Below are positions 60,641-64,000 of a stretch of DNA of 64,000 bases, in pieces. A program made the translations under genes and the position numbers. Each line of letters opens with the position of its first letter. Position 1 is the first letter of the stretch. Below the pieces are notes generated by a model that saw nothing but the letters and a program-made list of their open reading frames with translations, did not search any database and was not told the origin of the DNA. Source of the DNA: Burhinus oedicnemus (taxonomy: Eukaryota > Chordata > Aves > Charadriiformes > Burhinidae); assembly GCA_008921705.1 (NCBI GenBank), contig VFFE01006834.1, forward strand, positions 807,293 to 871,292, in the 5' to 3' direction.

Positions 60641-63059
60641 ATAAATGTTGGATGTCCTTCAAACTTTGTTGCTTTATGCTGTCTTTAAAAAAATAAAACA
60701 AAATGCATTTGTGCTTTGTCTGTGGAATCTGCCTTTAAATGGAGGACAAACTCAGCCACAGGAAAGGCTCGCATTTCTCTGCATCTTGGGGCAGAGGTGG
60801 AAATAGGACTTTGTAGGTTATGAAAGAAGTCAGCTTTTAATTAGGAGCACACTGTCTATTGGCAGAAGCCACTGACTATATGAAATAAATAAGAATCTGT
60901 TACTAACGAGAAACTGTGGGGGCCTCGGATGGCTCCAGGGATTGGCAATGTAGGTCACTGGTTTGCAGCCGCACGAGGAGCCGTTGCCATCTGACGCCTG
61001 TTCGGTAACCTGCGTGGAAGGAGTCCACTGGGTGCCAGCCCAGTTTCTCGCAGGCAGGTGTACGCATTGCGCAGGCACCGCTGTGGCTGGCGCTCTCGAT
61101 GACGGTCCTGGCAGAGACACCGAGCACTGAAGGGACTCTCGGTTACTGAACTGGCCGCTCACCCCAGGTACAGTTCCTCCAGGTCAGGCTCGATGCAGGC
61201 TGGGGCCAGCGTGAGGATGGCAGTGCAGACGCTGCCGGGTCTGCTGACGTGCGGAGGGAGCCAGCTGTCAGGGTTGTCACTGAGGACCATCTCATGAGCA
61301 CTAAATTAGCTGAGAAAAACACATTGATAAAAGTATTCAGCTATTAGTGAAATTCATCACTGTGGCCAAGGGTAAGCATGACACCTGGGTACCAGTAAAC
61401 TGCTATTTTGAAACTTATGGGCTGGAAAGATTTTGATTTGTTCTTCAATTCAAGGGATAAATGTCATCTTCGTCCTATTTTCAAATTCATTGGAAAAAGA
61501 TCCATGCCCAGCTTTATAAAGATAGAGGCCCCACCTCTGGTTCAGAAGTCCTTGAGCTGCAAAGAGCCTGTTGTAGGGAGGGATGGGATGGGTGCGTGCT
61601 TGCTGCACGTATGCTGCTACATGTTTCTGCAGGAGACAGAGTATTGAGCTGGTTGGATTTCTTGTGTCACTGATTTGTCCCACTCATCGGAGCCATTTTT
61701 TAAGTAGACGGCCACATTTGCATACCTTGGGTTATCTGAGGTGGGCTCTTTCTGCTCTTTCTTAGCAATGTAAAAAGTTAACATTCTTTGTGTCCAGTTC
61801 TTTATGTTCAATTATTCCTTCTTTATTTTCAATGGAAAAAGATAATCTGTGTAGTTAAGTCCCTGCTTTGTGCTTTTAGTTGTACTTGACTGTTGTATTC
61901 TGGCAGTGTGTGGTCCCTTCCTGGATGGAGAACGGAACAGCTCAACCAACCCTGTTTGTGGAGTCGGTTGCTACCTGTAAAGCACACAGGGAGCGACTGG
62001 CTTGAGACACGTGTTGGGGTCCAGAGCAAGACTTCAGCTGGCAAATAACCAGGTTAAGCGTAAGATCAGCCATGGTCTTGTTTCTCTTTCCTGATCGTCC
62101 ATGGACAAAGAGCTCCATCTCATCACCAGGAGCGTGCATAGGCCGATGGAGCAGCAGATGACCCTTCCCAATTCAGAATTGCAACAAAAGAGTTGCCGTC
62201 TCCTGGTTTCTACTGCAAAAGAGACCCAGGGCTCCTCATATAATTTGAGGTCTTTCTGGACCTCTGTTTTGCCTGACAGTTCAGCAATGATACGACATCT
62301 ACCACATTATTCTCACCCTTGTGGTTTCCTCTTGCCTTGGCTCATGATCCCACTCTCCATTCCTCTCCACTGACCTCTGGGCTGTGTTTCCAAAGCTGTT
62401 TACAAATTTTCAGAAATTCTGTTTTTATCAGCAGAAACTTCTAAGAGTGTTGAATGGCTCCTCAGAGAGCTGATACATACTGCAGAGTGCTGGTCAGGTC
62501 TTTTGTCACTCCTTGATGTCCAGTAACTGAGCTTTGCTGTCACCATGGCCTTTGGAAGCTGCAGTTCCAACATCCCTGCCTTTGAGCTCCTTTCAAAGCT
62601 CAAGCATTCTGGCTGAAAACTTGGTTCACATGTATAATAGGTATCAAACGGAGAGGCTCTCATTTTATCACAGCATCTAGTTGAGCGCTGGGATTCCCCG
62701 GGGACCAGCTGGCTTTCTGCCTGCATTTTGCACAAAGGTGGCTTTGGTCTAAGGTGACTTTGTGCTACGTTGCTTTCAACATCTTGAGGACCGAGAACTT
62801 TTTAACATGTTATTTCCTTTTGCAAACACAGCCGTTGCTGTTGCCAGGATGGTGACTCGCCTGCCCACAAAGCTTCCCGTGCCCATCCCTTACATCATCA
62901 GGCAGCATCTTCTGATCTCAGAGGAGCTGTATTGCGCTGGTTTCAGAGACTAAACATTGCATTTGCTGTTCAATATTGGTTATCCTTCAGTGGTTCGTGG
63001 AGACAAGTAGAACTGCTATTTATAGATTTACTTTCTGTCTCTCTAGTTCAGCGCAGTCA
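60641..63059. other. Noncoding stretch, no gene seen
   Basis: Bases 60930-61270 are GC-richer. Frames on both strands throughout are short and without domains. No recognisable repeat family or RNA gene. Confidence 0.5.
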
Positions 63060-63330
63060 GTTCTGACACACTGTCCTAGTAATCTGATCAGCCATGCTGC
63101 TTTTAAATGCAGGGCTAGGCCTTGGCCTCTGTCGGGAGGGTGACAGCTGTCAGATACAGATAGTAGGCTACAGATCCTGGCTGCTAAAACCCACTCATTC
63201 ATTCCTGTTACAGATCATTGCCCACAGCTTGAAACCATGCTTTACAGTCCGCCGATTAGCTGGCAAGAGATCTACATACTGTATTAGCAAGGTCAGCCAG
63301 TGAGATAAAGGCTAAAACCTCAGCCCATCT
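63060..63330. promoter_or_regulatory. Possible conserved noncoding element
   Basis: A repeat-free block containing GTGACAGCTGTCAGATACAG, a palindromic E-box (TGACAGCTGTCA, centred on CAGCTG), and CCGCCGATTAGCTGGC. The perfect 12-bp palindrome around CAGCTG suggests a bHLH or MEIS/TGIF-type site (TGACAG). Regulatory role is inference. Confidence 0.35.
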
Positions 63331-63604
63331 GAACTATTTTTAAGCAGATAGCCACATGCACTGGCTGCTTGTTTGTTTTCTTCCCTGCCCCATTCTATCA
63401 CGCCAGTACGATTAGCGAAAAATAAACACTAAAAAAACCATACTCTTGCAGATTGTCCTTCTGTGTAGTTCGGCCCGGCGGTGGCAGGACACAGATCTGT
63501 TGGAGAAGTGTCATGCACTCAACTGCCTGCTTGCGCTCGGAGACCTGACGTAATTCTACATTCCTTCATGTTTCTCAAAATAAGGTAGTTGGTTTCTTTT
63601 GCAG

Positions 63605-63666
63605 GACAGCACGATAAAGTTCAGTTTGAAGCTACATTGCTCAACCTGTTGGAAGAGTTTTGCTCT
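63605..63666 (+). CDS. Candidate short internal exon, unknown protein
   Basis: A 62-bp segment is preceded by GGTTTCTTTTGCAG, a good acceptor with a pyrimidine tract, and followed by GTAAGT, a consensus donor. In the open frame it encodes, after two bases of a split codon, 20 residues including HDKVQFEATLLNLLEEFCS. These look like an amphipathic helix with plausible amino-acid use. The exon would enter in phase 1 and leave in phase 0. I do not recognise the protein. No neighbouring exon can be identified in the window. Good-looking splice pairs around a short open segment do arise by chance in 64 kb, so this is only a candidate. A noncoding RNA exon is another possibility. Confidence 0.22.
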
Positions 63667-64000
63667 GTAAGTTACTCAGGTTTGTGCATGAGTTCACTTG
63701 GAGTCCCAGAAAGAGGAATGAGTTGTCCCTTGTCTGCTTGTTATTCCCAAATGCATGTACTTCCGAGGCAGAAAGAGTATTTGGGTTTAGATATGGATAT
63801 TTTGCTTTGGATCATTCCTGAATTAGGGATTTGAGATGCACATACTAGGATTTGGAAAGCAAATTTGATATCTCTCAAGGAGAGAGGCAAGGAAAGAGCT
63901 ACTGAACACCATAAATACCGTGTCACCTTCTTGTTTTTATACCAAATAAAAGACTCATGGCATCGTTTCACTCCGTTGCTATTCTTACTTGCCAACTTCA
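63667..64000. other. Noncoding end of window
   Basis: The frame continuing past the putative donor loses any protein-like character. Nothing else is recognisable up to the window edge. Confidence 0.5.

Noticed and set aside
1..64000. CRISPR arrays, operons, rRNA, tRNA, prophage or toxin systems
   Set aside because: The DNA is vertebrate in character, no spaced direct-repeat array was found, and no cloverleaf-forming tRNA with A and B box sequence was recognised by eye.

Overview
The window looks like nuclear DNA from a bird or a close sauropsid relative, and I found no convincing protein-coding gene in it. The best evidence for the lineage is a CR1 LINE at about 32.38-33.31 kb, whose reverse-transcriptase C-terminal coding sequence and 3' end are both recognisable. 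Degraded palindromic elements of the kind seen across reptiles and birds support this (for example 2.88-2.94, 26.66-26.75 and 58.55-58.62 kb), as do old MIR/CORE-type SINE remnants. There are no Alu, B1 or LTR elements, no dense operon-like coding, no rRNA and no tRNA that I can recognise. Interspersed repeats are sparse, as in bird genomes. The open reading frames present are short (160 codons or fewer), lie on both strands and have no recognisable domains. Apart from the LINE fragments they behave like chance frames.

Layout. 0-9 kb: unremarkable AT-rich DNA with pyrimidine tracts, a long inverted repeat (2040-2110) and a MITE-like palindrome (2885-2939). 9-10 kb: an old SINE and a perfect 21-bp palindrome (9981-10001). 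12.0-12.7 kb: a block that looks like conserved noncoding DNA. 14.25-14.43 kb: a second old SINE. 21.9-25.05 kb: three such noncoding blocks; the one at 24.3-25.05 kb is the densest in homeodomain-type TAAT cores and contains a T28 tract. 26.6-29.3 kb: remnants of MITEs and SINEs plus AT-rich candidate elements. 32.4-33.3 kb: the CR1 insertion, whose 5' half is inverted relative to its 3' half. 36.55-37.55 kb: another strong candidate regulatory block with an octamer motif and paired TTAATTA-type sites. 37.95-38.04 kb: a 46-bp tandem duplication. 42.1-42.3 kb: a sharply bounded CpG-rich island. 46.0-46.3, 49.8-50.3, 54.5-54.8 and 56.3-56.5 kb: further candidate elements. The last kilobase contains one short open segment (63605-63666) with good splice-site flanks; it is the only place I would test for a protein-coding exon.

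The simplest overall reading is a gene desert or very large intron holding long-range regulatory DNA, with no gene system contained inside the window. I could not tell which developmental gene it may serve. All conserved-element calls rest on base composition and motif appearance, not on an alignment. The most clearly supported unusual feature is the inverted CR1, whose breakpoints match what twin priming predicts.
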